From Oscheius dolichura (Eukaryota; Nematoda; Chromadorea; Rhabditida; Rhabditidae), in contig OW051496.1 of NCBI GenBank assembly GCA_932521035.1, positions 6,944,001-7,008,000 on the forward strand: a stretch of 64,000 nucleotides of DNA. The letters run 5' to 3'. Below, piece by piece: positions 1-12,368 of the stretch. Every line of letters starts with the position of its first letter. The stretch's first letter is position 1. Below the pieces are notes generated by a model that worked only from the letters and a program-made list of their open reading frames with translations, did not search any database and was not told the DNA's origin. The position numbers and the translations under genes were made by a program.

Positions 1-642
1 AAATTGAGCTATATGCAGCAGAGAAGCATGTTGAAAGAAAGTGATAACGTGTGGTCAAAGTTTACGTCTCAGCGGAAAGTTCGGGCAAACAATTGTTTCC
101 GCGCCACGAAGAGAACGGACTAACTTGCATTATTACGTTTTGAAAGACTGATGCAAAGAAATGACAACATTTTGGCCTTTGAGTTTATGAAACCTAAGGA
201 AAACGGAAAACATTGGAACACAAGACAACGAAGAAGCGAGTTGTTTAGAACTAGATGTTATCGCTTTCAGTTTTATAGAAATACCACCGTCTAAAACATC
301 GTAGACATGCATTCTTTCATAGAAAAGAGTAAAAACTTGGAAGAAAAGCTGAAAGAAGCAAATATCCACAATATTGACTTTGTGCTCAATTTTATCCATG
401 CATAGCGGTCAGTCGCTATGAGAGCCTGGAAAGAGCTAACATGCTCACATTCTAGTTTTGCTCAAGGTAACAAGATATAGTGATTTTTTGCCAGAAAAAT
501 AAGCCAAAAGGGAAATCGGAAGAGTACAAGGGGTGAAAATGAGAAGCAGTGAAATCAAATATATCTGGAGCGCGCCAAAAGTTGGCTGTCTAATTTTATG
601 ATTTTCCAACAAACATTCCATTTCCAAGGAATTTTTACATCT
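1..642. other. AT-rich non-coding stretch
   Basis: No reading frame here has splice signals, a family motif or the G/C-ending codons of the neighbouring genes. The stretch is richer in A and T than the next 60 kb. It probably contains the promoter of the small gene that starts at 643, but I see no clear TATA box. Confidence 0.5.
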
Positions 643-1097
643 ATGGCGGTCCAATTCGATTCATCAATTGATTGGGATGCCTGGTATTTCGTGACAATTC
701 GTTGGATTGTCGACCAATGGGTCTACCTCTTCATTTCCCTTATCGCCCTCGTGGCAATTGTTATTCTCCTCAAAGTCCTGGCTCCTTGGCTCCACGAAAT
801 CTACAGTAATTTCACCTTTTAGAATACAAATTGATATTATATAGAGATCATTCTCGGCTATGAAAATCTCCTAACTGTAATGAGAAAGGCGCTGGAAGAT
901 GACTACGAGGACCTCTGGGAAGATCCCGAATTCTGTGTCGCCTTTCTCAAGGTATTCCTGCATTTCACCATTAATTATACCAACTACAGTATCACGAGAA
1001 ATATCAAGAATTGCTCATCGTGGCCAGGAGTGATCATCGAGGGAGAATGCAGTCCATCTCCAGTTATAACCGTTTCGCGCGGGTTCGACTTGGCTAG
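643..1097 (+). CDS. Small single-pass membrane protein (unknown family)
   Basis: I do not recognise the family. Three exons join cleanly: 643-805, 845-951 and 990-1097, with introns of 39 and 38 nt (GTAATT...TATAG and GTATTC...TACAG). The frame closes to 125 residues ending in TAG. The start chosen is the ATG that opens MAVQFDSS. The N-terminal ~20 residues are aromatic and acidic. A strongly hydrophobic segment follows (about residues 25-47, VYLFISLIALVAIVILLKVL), then a charged cytosolic-type tail containing EDDYEDLWED and ending RVRLG. The only Met earlier in that frame is at 598. The gene runs in the same direction as the collagen and ends 175 bp before it. What is seen is a coherent small gene; a membrane location is inferred from hydrophobicity alone. 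Confidence 0.6.
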
Positions 1098-1151
1098 GCG
1101 CCGGGTGGAAGACTTGCGAGACGAGTCGTTTTTGCCACTCGGGCCGCTGGC

Positions 1152-1157
1152 TATAAG
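1152..1157 (+). promoter_or_regulatory. Possible TATA box of the collagen gene
   Basis: TATAAG lies about 120 bp upstream of the collagen ATG, between the stop of the preceding gene and the pyrimidine-rich TTTCAG that directly precedes the ATG. That TTTCAG could be a trans-splice acceptor or the end of a 5' UTR intron. The promoter call rests on sequence alone. Confidence 0.35.
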
Positions 1158-1272
1158 AAGCTCTCGCCTGATCTCCATTTGCCATCTCCCCCACTCCGTT
1201 CTAATAAAGATTCTCTCCTTTGACTCATCCTCTCTCCTTGCCCTCCCTCTACATTTTAGAGTCTCCTTTCAG

Positions 1273-2210
1273 ATGTCCTTCGCAGTCGGCGTGACCAGCG
1301 CCGCGGCCATCCTCGGCATAGTGGCCTCGCTCTTCACCGTCGGCCTCATCGTCAACGACATCAACGGCCTTCGCAGTGACATCACCAACGGGATGGACCA
1401 ATTCCGTGTGATCACTGACGAGACATGGCTCCAAATCATGGAAGTCCACAAGAATCCCTTGGGAGCCAAGACCAAGGCTCCGGCTTCATTCAACACCCTG
1501 ATCGGAAGGAAGAAGAGACAGGCCGACCAGTGCAACTGCGGGCCGAGGTCGGAGGGATGCCCTGCTGGGCCAGCCGGAGCTCCGGGAGACAAGGGATTGC
1601 CCGGTCTGGCTGGAGAAGACGGCAAGGACGGAGAGAACGGAAGGGACGGACTCGACATCCTCGCGGAGAAACTCGTACCCGAGGGCTGCATCAAGTGCCC
1701 GGCCGGACCTGCTGGACCTCCGGGACCTCCTGGAGAGCACGGACCCGACGGAGCGCAGGGTGAGTCATGCTCTATTTTGAAAGAGGATGACTAATATTCC
1801 AGGCCATCCCGGAAGACGAGGACCCCCTGGTAATCCCGGAGTCAAGGGAGAAAAGGGACCTATTGGAGACGAGGGAGAACAAGGCCCACCTGGCAGAGAA
1901 GGACCCAAGGGACCCGTCGGAGAGCCCGGAACACAATACCACGAGGGATCTGTCGGACACCCCGGTCCCCCAGGAGAGAGAGGCAGCCCCGGAGAGCCTG
2001 TTTGTTTCCACCTGTCCATAGTGTTATTTCCATTTTTAGGGAAAAGAAGGCACCCCTGGAGAGGACGGAGAGCCCGGTCGCCCCGGCTACCCCGGCCGTC
2101 CTGGACAGCCAGGAAAGCGCGGATCCGACGGCCACCCCGGTGCTCCTGGAAAGGACGCGTCGGCCGGACCTGACGCCGGCTACTGTCCCTGCCCCCCGAG
2201 GAACAATTAA
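1273..2210 (+). CDS. col: Nematode cuticle collagen
   Basis: Structural protein of the exoskeletal cuticle, secreted by the hypodermis. Exons are 1273-1759, 1803-1999 and 2040-2210 (introns 43 and 40 nt), giving 284 residues. The N-terminal ~50 residues form the hydrophobic nematode cuticle-collagen domain (SFAVGVTSAAAILGIVASL...), followed by WLQIMEVHKN. A basic RKKR cleavage site lies near residue 80, then a Cys cluster (CNCGPRSEGC). Gly-X-Y blocks follow, broken by LDILAEKLVPEGCIKCP and by a TQYHEGSVG interruption. The end is YCPCPPRNN. The Cys spacing flanking the triple helices is typical of the family and implies disulfide cross-linking. An AATAAA lies just after the stop. The start was chosen because the domain begins there; an open frame further 5' belongs to the preceding gene's terminal exons. 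A decayed copy of the third exon is at 3467-3610. Confidence 0.93.
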
Positions 2211-2475
2211 ACCGCGAAATAAACTATTCACTAGAGAATGCTCTGTTTGTGAAGCGGGACTACCGATGGCCCTTGACCGGCCCGGTTAAAAAGGAGGATA
2301 CTTTCCACCGGCGTCGGCCAACTCGCTATCCCCTCTCCAGCTGCAGACAGTCTCCCATTGATTGTTGGCCGTTCTCGACTGTTTTTTCTCACTTTCCCAT
2401 AGTTTATCTCCTCTGCTCGTTACACGTTGTCGATTGGCCCTGAGGAAGAGACTACCTCCACTCGTCTCCCAGGAT

Positions 2476-2943
2476 ATGGCTCCGGCTGACGTCTTCCACT
2501 TGGACAGCATAGTCAGTCTCAACGTGGGTGGCCAGAGGCACGCCTATATCCGCCACCCGGGCATTCCAAAATTCAGATTCGACACTGCCTTGAAGACTCT
2601 CCTGGCCGACAGAAATGGCGAGACTTTCAAAATATTCGCCGTCTTCTTGGAGTCAGACCCGGTCAAACGGACTCTTCCCCAGAAGGATACTGAAGGACGG
2701 GTAACTCTCCCCAGGAACTGTGAATAAAGTCGTGTTTGAGTATTTTCTGGACAGGGACCCCGACCAATTTCGACTCCTTCTGAACAGTCTCCGCTACTTG
2801 GCCGAGTTCCAGGGTGAGCTCCTCCCCGAGATAAATAGAATTCCTCGGTTTCAGAGCAGCAGAAATGGGAGAATGGGACGGACGAGGACAACAAAAGCAT
2901 CAAATCCAACGGATTCTGGAATAAGTGGAGAAGACGGGGATAA
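2476..2943 (+). CDS. BTB/T1 (K+ channel tetramerisation type) domain protein, frame not closed
   Basis: The first part encodes MAPADVFHLDSIVSLNVGGQRHAYIR..., where the IVSLNVGG motif is the opening strand of the BTB_2/T1 fold. The second part (2715-2813) encodes VVFEYFLDRDPDQFRLLLNSLRY, the FxDRDPxxFxxxLNxLR motif of the same fold, and splices over a 41-nt intron to 2855-2943 (ending WRRRG then TAA). The only AG acceptor that opens the second part (2714, CCCCAG) needs a phase that none of the GT sites between 2600 and 2715 supplies, and an in-frame TAA at 2701-2703 blocks read-through. Either a non-canonical donor is used, there is a sequence error, or this is a recent pseudogene. The total is short and lacks any channel pore, so it resembles KCTD-type adaptors or a channel remnant. 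Confidence 0.55.
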
Positions 2944-3466
2944 TGATCAGTTTAATTGAATTTGCCTCCACGGAAATAAAATGTTCGTTGTGTGGACGAG
3001 AACTGATGACCGAGACACGTTCTCCACCTTGCGTAGGCCGCCGGTCCCCCTTCTGCCCCCTCGCCCGGCGCGTCCCCCAGCTGGTCCCCCTCGTTCTCCC
3101 CCTGCTGCCACATTGCCCATCAAGTCCGTCTCCCCCCGCTCTCTCCCTGTTGTGCTGTTGGGCGGGAAAACCTTCGCCGCGCGCGACGTCGCGACCTAAT
3201 TGTGTTCCGGACGGCGACACAAAGAAAATGCCCTCGATTGCGCCTCTCTGTGTCTCTGTTCGTCTCCCTGGAACTATTAGCCGGCTCCTCCACACAAACA
3301 TCTGATATTTTCCCTAGATATTATTAAACACGGATTTGTATTCTGAATATAGGCCATTTCGTGGCATTTACCATGAACAACACGCCCTTTTATTAGCTAG
3401 AACACCTCAAAGGGCAAAAATGGGAGATGCTCTTATTTTTCTCCTCGAGGCTGATAAATTTCAAAA

Positions 3467-3610
3467 GGAAACGAAGGCACCCTCGGAGAGGATAAAGAGC
3501 CCTGCCATCCCGGTGACCCTGGTCAGCCGCGAGGATCCGATGGCCAGCCGGCGTTTACTGGTCCTAAAAAAGACGCGTCGGCAGGGCCAGATGCCGGTCA
3601 CTACCCCTAA
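3467..3610 (+). pseudogene. Decayed duplicate of the collagen 3' exon
   Basis: Read in the collagen frame, this stretch gives GNEGTLGEDKEPCHPGDP..., then KKDASAGPDAGHYP and a stop. It aligns along its whole length with exon 3 of the collagen at 2040-2210 (GKEGTPGEDGEPG... KDASAGPDAGYCPCPP). Glycine periodicity is broken, several triplets are missing and the terminal CPCPP is lost. No N-terminal domain or other collagen exon is seen nearby, so this is a partial duplicate. It is not expected to make collagen. Confidence 0.8.
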
Positions 3611-6600
3611 TTTTCGAAGATCTGTATCCAGCGATGTCCTTTCCAAATGCTGCTTGACGTTCCCCACGAAAACAGGGAAGGGCTTCCAGGAAATATTATG
3701 CTCAGAGAGAGAGAGAGAGAGACGAGGACAACAACAACAATGTGTATCCCACCGGGGGAATGTACCAATAAATTGATCTCCCCCGTGTTTGCCCAGCTGA
3801 CTGTTGACAGAATGACCGACTCGTAGTCGATGACTAACCCCCGCTCTTTTTAATTCTCGTCTTTGGGCATCTGCTGATCTCTGATTTATTGACATACTTC
3901 TTGTGGTGAAAAAGAGAACCGAAGAGTACATATGACCTCTACTGATAGCGGGGGGAAGAGTAAAGGGGGAATTATTTAGGGGGCAAAATAAGGGGAGGAT
4001 GGGTAAGACGGACACATAAACACGTTTGGAGACCGGGGGCAAGACGGCAGGCTGGTATGGATCGAGCCATCGCGGATGAGTGTTCTATGGACGAGGGGGA
4101 CGAGGAGGAAATGAGAGCGGATGCCGCTCAGTTGGAGGGAAAGGGGGGATTTGGGCCAGACACCACTTGTATACGGGATGAGGGCCGTGTTTACGGGTAT
4201 TTATTGTCTGCCGCCTTTTGAGGGGCTTGTAACAGTCCAGGGAAGCGAGAGAGACACTCGGTATCTTCCGATACAAAGGGAAAAGGGATAACCCAAAGCG
4301 AACGATGGAAATATTACAGCGTGACCTTGAAATTTGACCTGTCCGCGGTCCTGTCTGTTTTCCTAGGAATTGCAGTGGTTTTTCTACTTGCCACAAGGTC
4401 TTTTTCATTTTGGGGGAGACAAAAGCGACAGGGAGGACTCGAGGTTTTGAAAAGGCATCAGAATGCCCGGCTGTTTCGCGTCGCTTTCTCCTTATTTGTC
4501 GGTAAAATCAATTCCCTGGAAGACGCCTTCCTCCCCCTGTCCAAGTAGTCGTCGTTCTATCCATAAACAGGTAACCCTTCGCTTCTTCTTCTCCTCCTCC
4601 TCCTCTTCCTTATCCTCCCTCTCATCCATTAACCTCTCGAGACACCCATCCATCCATCCATCCTGCTGCTGCTCCTCCGTCTCTTGCCCCCTGTTCCCCC
4701 TCCCTCCCTTCTTCTCCCCCATCCCGTGCTGCTGCACCCTCACCACTATTCGCCCCCCGATCGATTCAGATTGGCGGGTCTGGCAGCGTGGGAGCATGAC
4801 GTGACAGTCTGGCCTCTCCGGGCCGGCCGTCGTCTCTCCCCGCCGTCTGCCCTGCCCGCGGTCTCTTCGCAATTGCTCTCTCTCAACAGGGTCCTTTTCA
4901 AATTTTGCCTCTTCTCTTTTTTTGCTTCTTAATGGGGGGTTTGGGTGGTTTAGTGGAGGGGGAAAGGTTGTCACCCTCACCCAGATGAGGGAGCAGACCT
5001 TTGGGAATCGGGGCCATCCCGGCGAGAGGACCCTGGGAACGGGCTTTGTCTCGTCCTTCTCCCGAGGAATTCCCCCATTTTTTTTTCTCTAGAAATCCCC
5101 TTGTCAAAGTCAGACGGCAGATGGCAGTCAGGGCCTTTTGTGCTTCCCTCAGTAAAGGTGACAGAAATCGGGTCACGAGGATATTTACCCCCTCTCTCGG
5201 TCAAACCGAGTTGATAACGTACTACCTAGTACTTTTCGGGACCGTCCCTTTCCCCCTTTACCTAGAATATTCTCTATTCTTCAATTTTCTATAGGCGGGG
5301 GAGCAGAATTAGGACCTAGAGCCCTTTAGGGGGCTAAAAAACATAGGTGTCTGCTTTTTCTGAGTCCTAACAAAAAGTAAGAACCACAAAACATTTCCAA
5401 GAAGTTTCATTGGCTTGAAAATAGATATATTTTAGCCAACATGGCCTTTTCATCTAATAATCTCGGTAAATTATGGGGAAAACAACTTCGAAACTCATTT
5501 TTCGAACTTCAAACACCTCCTACTAATTGTTATTTTGCAAAATAGAACATCTTTGTTTACATTTCCCAGTAATTTCTCTGCCCATAATAAGAAAAATGGA
5601 CGCTTCTCTGAGTTTTCTATGAGAATTTGGGCAATTCCCCGATAAAAATGGATATAAATGGGGTTCCACTAGTTACAAATGTAGCCAGAGTCTTTTGAGT
5701 CCTTCCCCTCCATTTAAAATAAAAATCTGGAAAAAGTTGGTCCCTCTTGGCCGAGTCTTTTGCCCATTTTGCCCCGCCGACCCCCACAAGCTATCTCTTC
5801 CCGGCGTGTGGGGACACGCGGGTGTGGCGCGCCCGGCCTTTGCATCAACACATTCGAGGGACCAACTCCCCGCTTTTAGAAATCTGTCCCCCCGTTTCCC
5901 TCGATATTTTCCAGTTTTTTGTCTATCCAAACTATGTCCCCAGTCGAGGGAAAAGGTCAACTATCGATCTGAGCCAGTTGGCTTCAGGTCAGGCTAATTG
6001 GCCCCGTCCTTTTGAGTTCCTGCTCCCCCAAGTTATTTTCCCTGTCTCTCCCCCGTCCCCTATTCATGCCGTATCCTAAATTTAAAGTCAACCAAAAATC
6101 AACAAGAATTAGGAATTTCGAAACTCTCTCGCGGTTCTCCCTGTTCATCGACCCCCAGGAGTGGGGACTCTCCCCCCGTGTGTGTTCCGGGTGGATGCAC
6201 TAAGGGAGCTGTTTTTATTATAACAACTCCCCATCTTGCCCCTATTCTCTGTTTTAATGAGCGGGGAAACACTTCCCTGCAAAAGGACGGACGTTGTCAG
6301 AAAGACAAACAACTTTAAAGTTCCCGTTCAAACAACAAATTAACCATAATATCAATGGGACAAATCGGCTAGCACTGGAAATCGTAGGTGTCTGTTTGAT
6401 TCTCAATGGAGGTATCAAATCACTGTCCCGAGAAGGGAAGGCTCCATTTTGTTTCGCTTTGAGACCTTTTTGGCAGCGATTTCCACGGTTTCTGAACGGA
6501 GTAGCTTGAAATAAGGGAATAGACGTCTTCCTCTCTCCACTCGTCTCCTTCCTCGCCGTTTTCTGACTGTTTCTCCCCTCATTCTCCCCCTTTCCTCGGT

Positions 6601-8485
6601 TTAATGTCCTTCCCACGGTTTCCCACTCTCTGATTTCGTAGAACAGACAAGATAAGCGTCTCCTTCACTTTCCCATCCGTAAAACAAGAATAAAATGCTC
6701 TCCTCCGGGAAGCCGAGCGCCGTCGTCCCCCCTCTCTGCTCCCAATAGAGCGCGAATTGAGAGAGGCAATCAATAACTAACCCATTTACAGTTTAGTTCT
6801 CCATTTCTCCCTTCTGCTTTTCTTTTTCTTTTGCTCTGAGGCAAAAGGGGAGATCCGGGAGCTAAGGTATTAGTGTAGGCAGGGGATTTAGTGGATATTC
6901 CCGAAGGAGGAGGGGATTACCCCCGGATATTTTCGGAAATAGTGGACATAGAACAGTCATCCCTTGTTATTCCGAGGGGGATTACTGGTTGATATTCGGT
7001 CGGCCGAAGGTTAGCCGAGCTTTTTCTCCAATTGACCTTGAAATCAACGACTCTTACTCCTTTTTTTCTGACTCGGAGCCTTGTCTGCCGGGGGAGAACC
7101 GAATGAATCAGGATTCATTAACCCGAGGAGGAAGCTTATCCCTTGATCACCCTTTCATCCAGAGAGGGGAGAGGCGGCCCCCTCAAAATATGCGCCTAAT
7201 TAGTATATTGCTGTCCCGGACGGGATCTTCATTACGAGGGGCTTCTCGGTTGACGTGGTCTTGTTCGAAATATACAGGAGAGCACCAGGGAAGTCCAGGC
7301 TGTCCTCCCCCTTTAAAGGAGGATAAAATGTGGTGATAGTTCTTTGAACTGTTGACCTTCTCGTTGTGTTTTCCTCGCCGCGAGAGACAACTCGCTTCTT
7401 TGGGGGGACCAACCACAAAGTTGTCCAATATCCTCCTCAAAAACTACTCGATAGGCATTCGATTCCGCTGTCTTTTGTAGCCACCAGTGACCGTATTGTT
7501 TTCCCTGCAAAAGGACAGAGCGGGAACAGCCCACCATTTGAAAAACAAACAACAGTAGAGTGGGGGAGTCCCCGTGTAATTTTCGAGGAATGGCTCATAA
7601 ATGAAAGTGATCTTCGCCGAGTATAATTTCCTGGAGAGGAGATCCCCCCTCGGGGCACTTCCAGTCGATTAGACACACATTGACCCGTGGTGGTGGTCGT
7701 CGTCCCCCTGTCTGCCTGCCTTACCAGGGGGGACACCGGGGGATCGGGGGGTGATTTGCGTTGTTCGGTCCCTCCTCGATTTTTTGCCCGTCTTTCTCAG
7801 GCCTCTCCGTCCTGTGCCGCTCTCTCTCTCGCTCGTCTTGGTCGCCTCGTCGTCGACGACGGCCTAGCGTTTCTCTGCCCGCGCTGTCCGCCCAGCGAGA
7901 GAGAGAGAGAGCGAGCTCATTTCGTAGTTCCCCTTGCAGTCTGAATTTGAAATCGAGGGGTCGGCAAATGGGCAATTAGGGTAAAGTTGGTCGAAATTGA
8001 GCGGAGAAAAAGGAATTTAGACAAGCAGAAGGAGTCGTACTCAATGGGAAGGGTCGCGAGCGATGTTCACAATCAGGGGATTGAATACACCTCAATAGCT
8101 TTTGATCAGTTGGGCAACGGGTTGACGAGCACAGCTCAGCCATCCTCCTCGGCCCGTATTTCTTTAGATGAGGGGATAGCCAAAAGACGACAGAAAAACA
8201 AGCGATGATGACTCACTGTGTACGATGTTTAGCCGCCGCTAAATGCCGTGCGTCGTCATTCTGTTCATTTTGTCTGTCCCCCATATAGACGGCGGCTCAT
8301 TCCGTACCGAACAATCTGATTATCTCTCTCCCCCTCTCACTTTTCCTCTTATTCTGTCCTCCCCCTTCTATCCTCTCGTCTCCCCCATAATCCTTCCTTA
8401 AAAATAAGATTTCAGGCGGTTCCACCTGTTGCCAAAGAGAGTTCCGCCCGTCCCGTAGTCTACAAATGCGTAGGGACTGCTGAGT
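3611..8485. other. Long gene-free stretch
   Basis: About 4.9 kb with only short chance reading frames. It holds a (GA)n run near 3708-3722, a CT-rich run with CTCCTC and CATC repeats near 4580-4720, another (GA)n run near 7898-7910, and scattered pyrimidine tracts. No exon with matching splice phase or a recognisable motif was found on either strand. Upstream control of TBL1 probably lies at the right end. Confidence 0.5.
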
Positions 8486-11422
8486 ATGACCAGCTTCTCC
8501 AGTAATGAACTCAACTATCTGATTTGGAAGTATCTCGTCGAATCAGGTTCGTTCCTTTCCCATCCTCTCTCCTCCCGTGCGTGTAAACAAAAAGTGCTGG
8601 CCCGTTGCCAGCGACGGAGTGTGAGTGTTTTTCCCGCTCACATACACACGGCTTTTGGGTGTAATTTTAATCGATCGATGGGAAGGACACCTTAAATAAG
8701 GCGAGATAAGATTAGGGGAGGATGATTCAGAGAAGAGCTTCTGCGTTTTAGGGCTCACCCATACAGCCTTTCTTTTCCGGCAGGAGTCGAATCTCAGCGA
8801 GGCAGAAATTGACAGTGCAGGAGTGGCAGTCGGCTCACTGACGACCATAGTCCAGGTTTGTCCTCCCCCGTCCTCCCCGACCATTCTCTTGCTTTCAGAA
8901 GGGACTCTACTACGTGGAGGCCGAGTTGTGTGGCTCTGTGGGCGATGGGAACGGCGTCCTGCTGGAGGGACTCAGCCTGATAGAAGCAGGTTTGTCATTT
9001 CCGCCTATTTTCAGGCCGATGTCCTCCGCCGCTCTGTGTCTTATCCGCTGTTTGCTGACCTTTGAGGGGAGAGAACATCTCCGGGCAAACACGTACATTT
9101 CAAGCGCTTTCTGCCTTTTTTTCCCTTTTTTAATAGTATAGTTTTTTTTGGGGTTTCTTTCTTTGACACAAAACAGAAATAAGTCTTTTTTAGCCACGCG
9201 GCCTTGACTCTCGTCCCGCGGAGAAGGTCTAAAAGGGACCGCGCGAAAATAGCTCCGGGGCTACCTAACAACGAGATAGACTTGCTCCTCCAGGTGTCCT
9301 CCGTTCTCTCTCTCCTCCCTCTACTCTGTTATTATGTTATTTGCACAATGAACCACGACGATTTGCACCGGGAGGCCCCCCTGGCCTCTTGCACACTCCT
9401 CATAATAAAGCTTGTTTTCCCACCCTACTAATGTTTTTTTTTGCACCGTGGGACGCTTTTCCAATAAAACCATTCGGTGAACCAGAAGATATTGTAATAT
9501 TTGAGAGAGACACACAACGAAAACAATTAGGCGCCGCTTCGACAGCTTTTCTTCTTCCCTTTGCTCATCCAATCTGTTTCAGTGAACGAGAAGGCACCGC
9601 TACATAAGGTCTCCCCCCAGCTGAGGCAGCAACAACAACAACAGCCACAGCAGCAACAGCCACAGCCAGGTGGCTCGTCGTCTTCGGCTGCCAACAACAA
9701 CAACAGCACGACGGGGACAGCGCCCAGTGAGATGTCGTCTCCTGGCAACAATGCCCAACGCGACCGGGATCGAGAGGCACGACAGAATCAGAATGGCGCC
9801 ACACGCAATCGACAGATCTCACCAAGAAACAACGGCATTATGGGTCCACATGCTAAGAAGCAAAACGCGGCACAACAAGCATCCCTGTAAAAATATCATT
9901 CCAATTGTGATAAATAAATTAGTTTTTCAGAAATAGTGCAGATGTGGATAGTGGTGAGAAAGATGAACTAAGCAGTTATAGCTTTCCTAAGGACAAGATA
10001 AGGTTCTTAAAGTGTCACATGAGCGAGGTCTTTATATGCGCGTGGAACCCGCACTCCGACCTGATGGCCTCCGGGTGAGCATACTCTTCCTCCTCCTAAT
10101 ATCCCCACTTACAGGTCAGGAGACTCGACTACCCGCATCTGGGACTTGACCGACTCCGAGAATAAAGCCATCGCCGACTACAAGTTCGAGTCGGGGACGA
10201 AGATATTGAGACACGGGGAAAGTGCTTCAAACGGGCAGGAGGACACCTACAAGAAGGAGGCCAACAGGAATCAGGATGTCACCTCGCTGGACTGGAACAG
10301 TGCCGGCACAATGCTGGCCACCGGCTGCTACGACGGATATGCCAGGATATGGAACAGCAATGGTGAGTATTGTACTCGTTTTGTAAATTTATTCCGGTAC
10401 AGGGACAGAGCACAAGACCCTCGGAGCCCATAAGGGACCTATTTTCGCGTTGAAATGGAACAACACCGGAGACTATATCCTCTCGGCCGGCGTCGACAAG
10501 ACCACCATCGTCTGGGATGCCCACAAAGGTATTTTTATCAGCTGACGAGACGAGCCTTTACTTTCAGGTGAACTTATCCAACAATTCCGCTTCCACACGG
10601 CATCAGCCCTGGATGTCGACTGGATCACGGCGGACACCTTCGCCTCCTGCTCCACCGACAAAACCATTCAAATATGTAAATTGGGACAGGAAAAGTCACC
10701 TCTTCGCACTTTCAAGGTAGTTTTCTGTCTTATTTTCTTTTATAAAAACCACTTCAGGGACATGAGAATGAAGTGAACGCGGTCAAATATGACCCCCACT
10801 CCCAGTCACTGGCTTCCTGTAGCGATGACATGACTCTCCGGGTGGGTGACATTCTAGGAAAGGAGACATCCCTTCTTTAGATATGGTCATTGAATCAGGA
10901 TGACCCTGTCCACATTTGGAGGGCACACCAAAAGGAGATCTATACTATCCGGTGGAGTCCGACGGGCAACATGCTGGCCAGGTAGGGGCGATCTCCTCTA
11001 GCTCTTCTATTCCCCCATTGCAGTGCCTCCTTCGACCACACAGTCCGTCTGTGGGACGTGAGACAGGGCGAGGCCGTGAGAACCCTGACCCGGCACACGG
11101 ATCCCGTATACTCGGTCTCGTTCTCGCCCGACGGTCGATTCCTGGCCAGTGGCTGCTTCGACCGTTCCGTTTTCATCTGGGATGTTCACGTGGGTCGACC
11201 ACCATGATCTTTGACAGATGTTTTTAGAATGGAAAACTGTTGCAAAGCTATAACGGAGACAAAAACCAAGGTGGCATATTCGAAGTCAGCTGGAACTGCC
11301 GCGGAGATAAGGTGGCCGCCTCGGCCAGCGACGGAACTGTAAGCCTCTCGTGTTCTCTTCTAGTCTCCCCGTTTCAGGTTATTCTACTGGATGTCCGGCA
11401 TATCAAAAACAGATTAATCTGA
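8486..11422 (+). CDS. TBL1: TBL1 / TBL1XR1-type LisH and WD40 corepressor subunit
   Basis: Nuclear subunit of NCoR/SMRT-HDAC3 corepressor complexes, acting as an adaptor for histone binding and cofactor exchange. Thirteen exons close in frame to 577 residues: 8486-8546, 8752-8855, 8899-8989, 9583-9886, 9931-10074, 10115-10362, 10403-10528, 10568-10716, 10758-10841, 10881-10981, 11024-11189, 11228-11338, 11378-11422. The LisH motif is at the N-terminus ([18 protein letters not shown]), followed by LSLIEA. A Gln/Asn/Ser-rich linker encoded by exon 4 replaces the Ala-rich linker of vertebrates. WD40 repeats begin at [18 protein letters not shown] and run to GGIFEVSWN...VILLDVR, with family hallmarks [28 protein letters not shown] and [11 protein letters not shown]. 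It is slightly longer than the human protein (about 514 residues) because of the linker. A possible AATAAA is at 11708. Confidence 0.95.
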
Positions 11423-12368
11423 ATCTCTTGACTCTCCCCACATATCACCCTTACCGTCTCTTTATGTATTTATTCCTCTTCGGGACCCGATACTTTCCTG
11501 CTCACCATTTCTCGCTGACTTCTGACCGACCTCAGTCCTTTACTTTCCTCCCTATAATTCATGTCTATATATTTGTATAGTCCCCCGTATCACAGTGACT
11601 TGACTTCATACGAGTATTTTTTTTCTATAAGGAACTTGTGAACTGATTAAAAAAGGAACTAGCTCCACACTCCGCGGGTATCATTCTTGAGACACACGTA
11701 TTATCCAAATAAATATTATATTGTCACACTTCTCCTCTCCCTCCTCTTCATCGTCCTCCTCCTCCTCCTCGTCCTCCTCCTCCCAGAGAGACATCCATAA
11801 TTGATAAGGAACCCCGCTTGGCTAAAGCTGATCCGAGCCGAACGACGTTTCCACCAAGTTTGATTGATATGTAACAGCACTTTACAGCCCTCAAAGTGAG
11901 AGCTTGTCGTCTCTCCTCCAAAGTCCACCCGTCTTCTGGAAGACTCGTCGAACTCGTTACCATTAATTCTCATTTTAACACTTCTTATCAGTGGCCGCCT
12001 TGTTAAAAGTGAGGAATTACCCTCAGTGGCCTCAAACAGGCGTTTACTTCCTTCTAGTCCGTTCATTGTGATCACAGCTGTCGGCGGATGCGTGTCTCTG
12101 TCTGTCTTTTTTCACCTATCCTTATCCTAAACCCTCCTAAAGGCCAAAAATACCTTTCCTCTCTCCTATTTTCCATAATATTGAAGATTTCTCAACCACT
12201 TCCATGACCCGGCCGGCAAACAGTACCCTTATCTGTGCGGGCTGGTGTCTCTTATGAATCAAAAGCCTTTGCTTGTGCCTTCGAGTGCCCGGCAGACAGT
12301 TCACTTCCTCCTTGGATTATTGCCAACTGATGTAAGCAGTATTTTATAGAATTGAAGAACAAAATTAG
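11423..12368. other. Gene-free stretch after TBL1
   Basis: Holds the TBL1 3' region (ATAAATATTATA near 11708) and a run of CTCCTC repeats at about 11740-11785 that gives a long but compositionally biased antisense frame. No supported exon was found. Confidence 0.45.

Noticed and set aside
880-1794. A single 304-codon frame joining an acidic N-terminus to the collagen
   Set aside because: The first 24 codons belong to the preceding small gene, which splices away from this frame. The collagen N-terminal domain begins at 1273 with its own Met.
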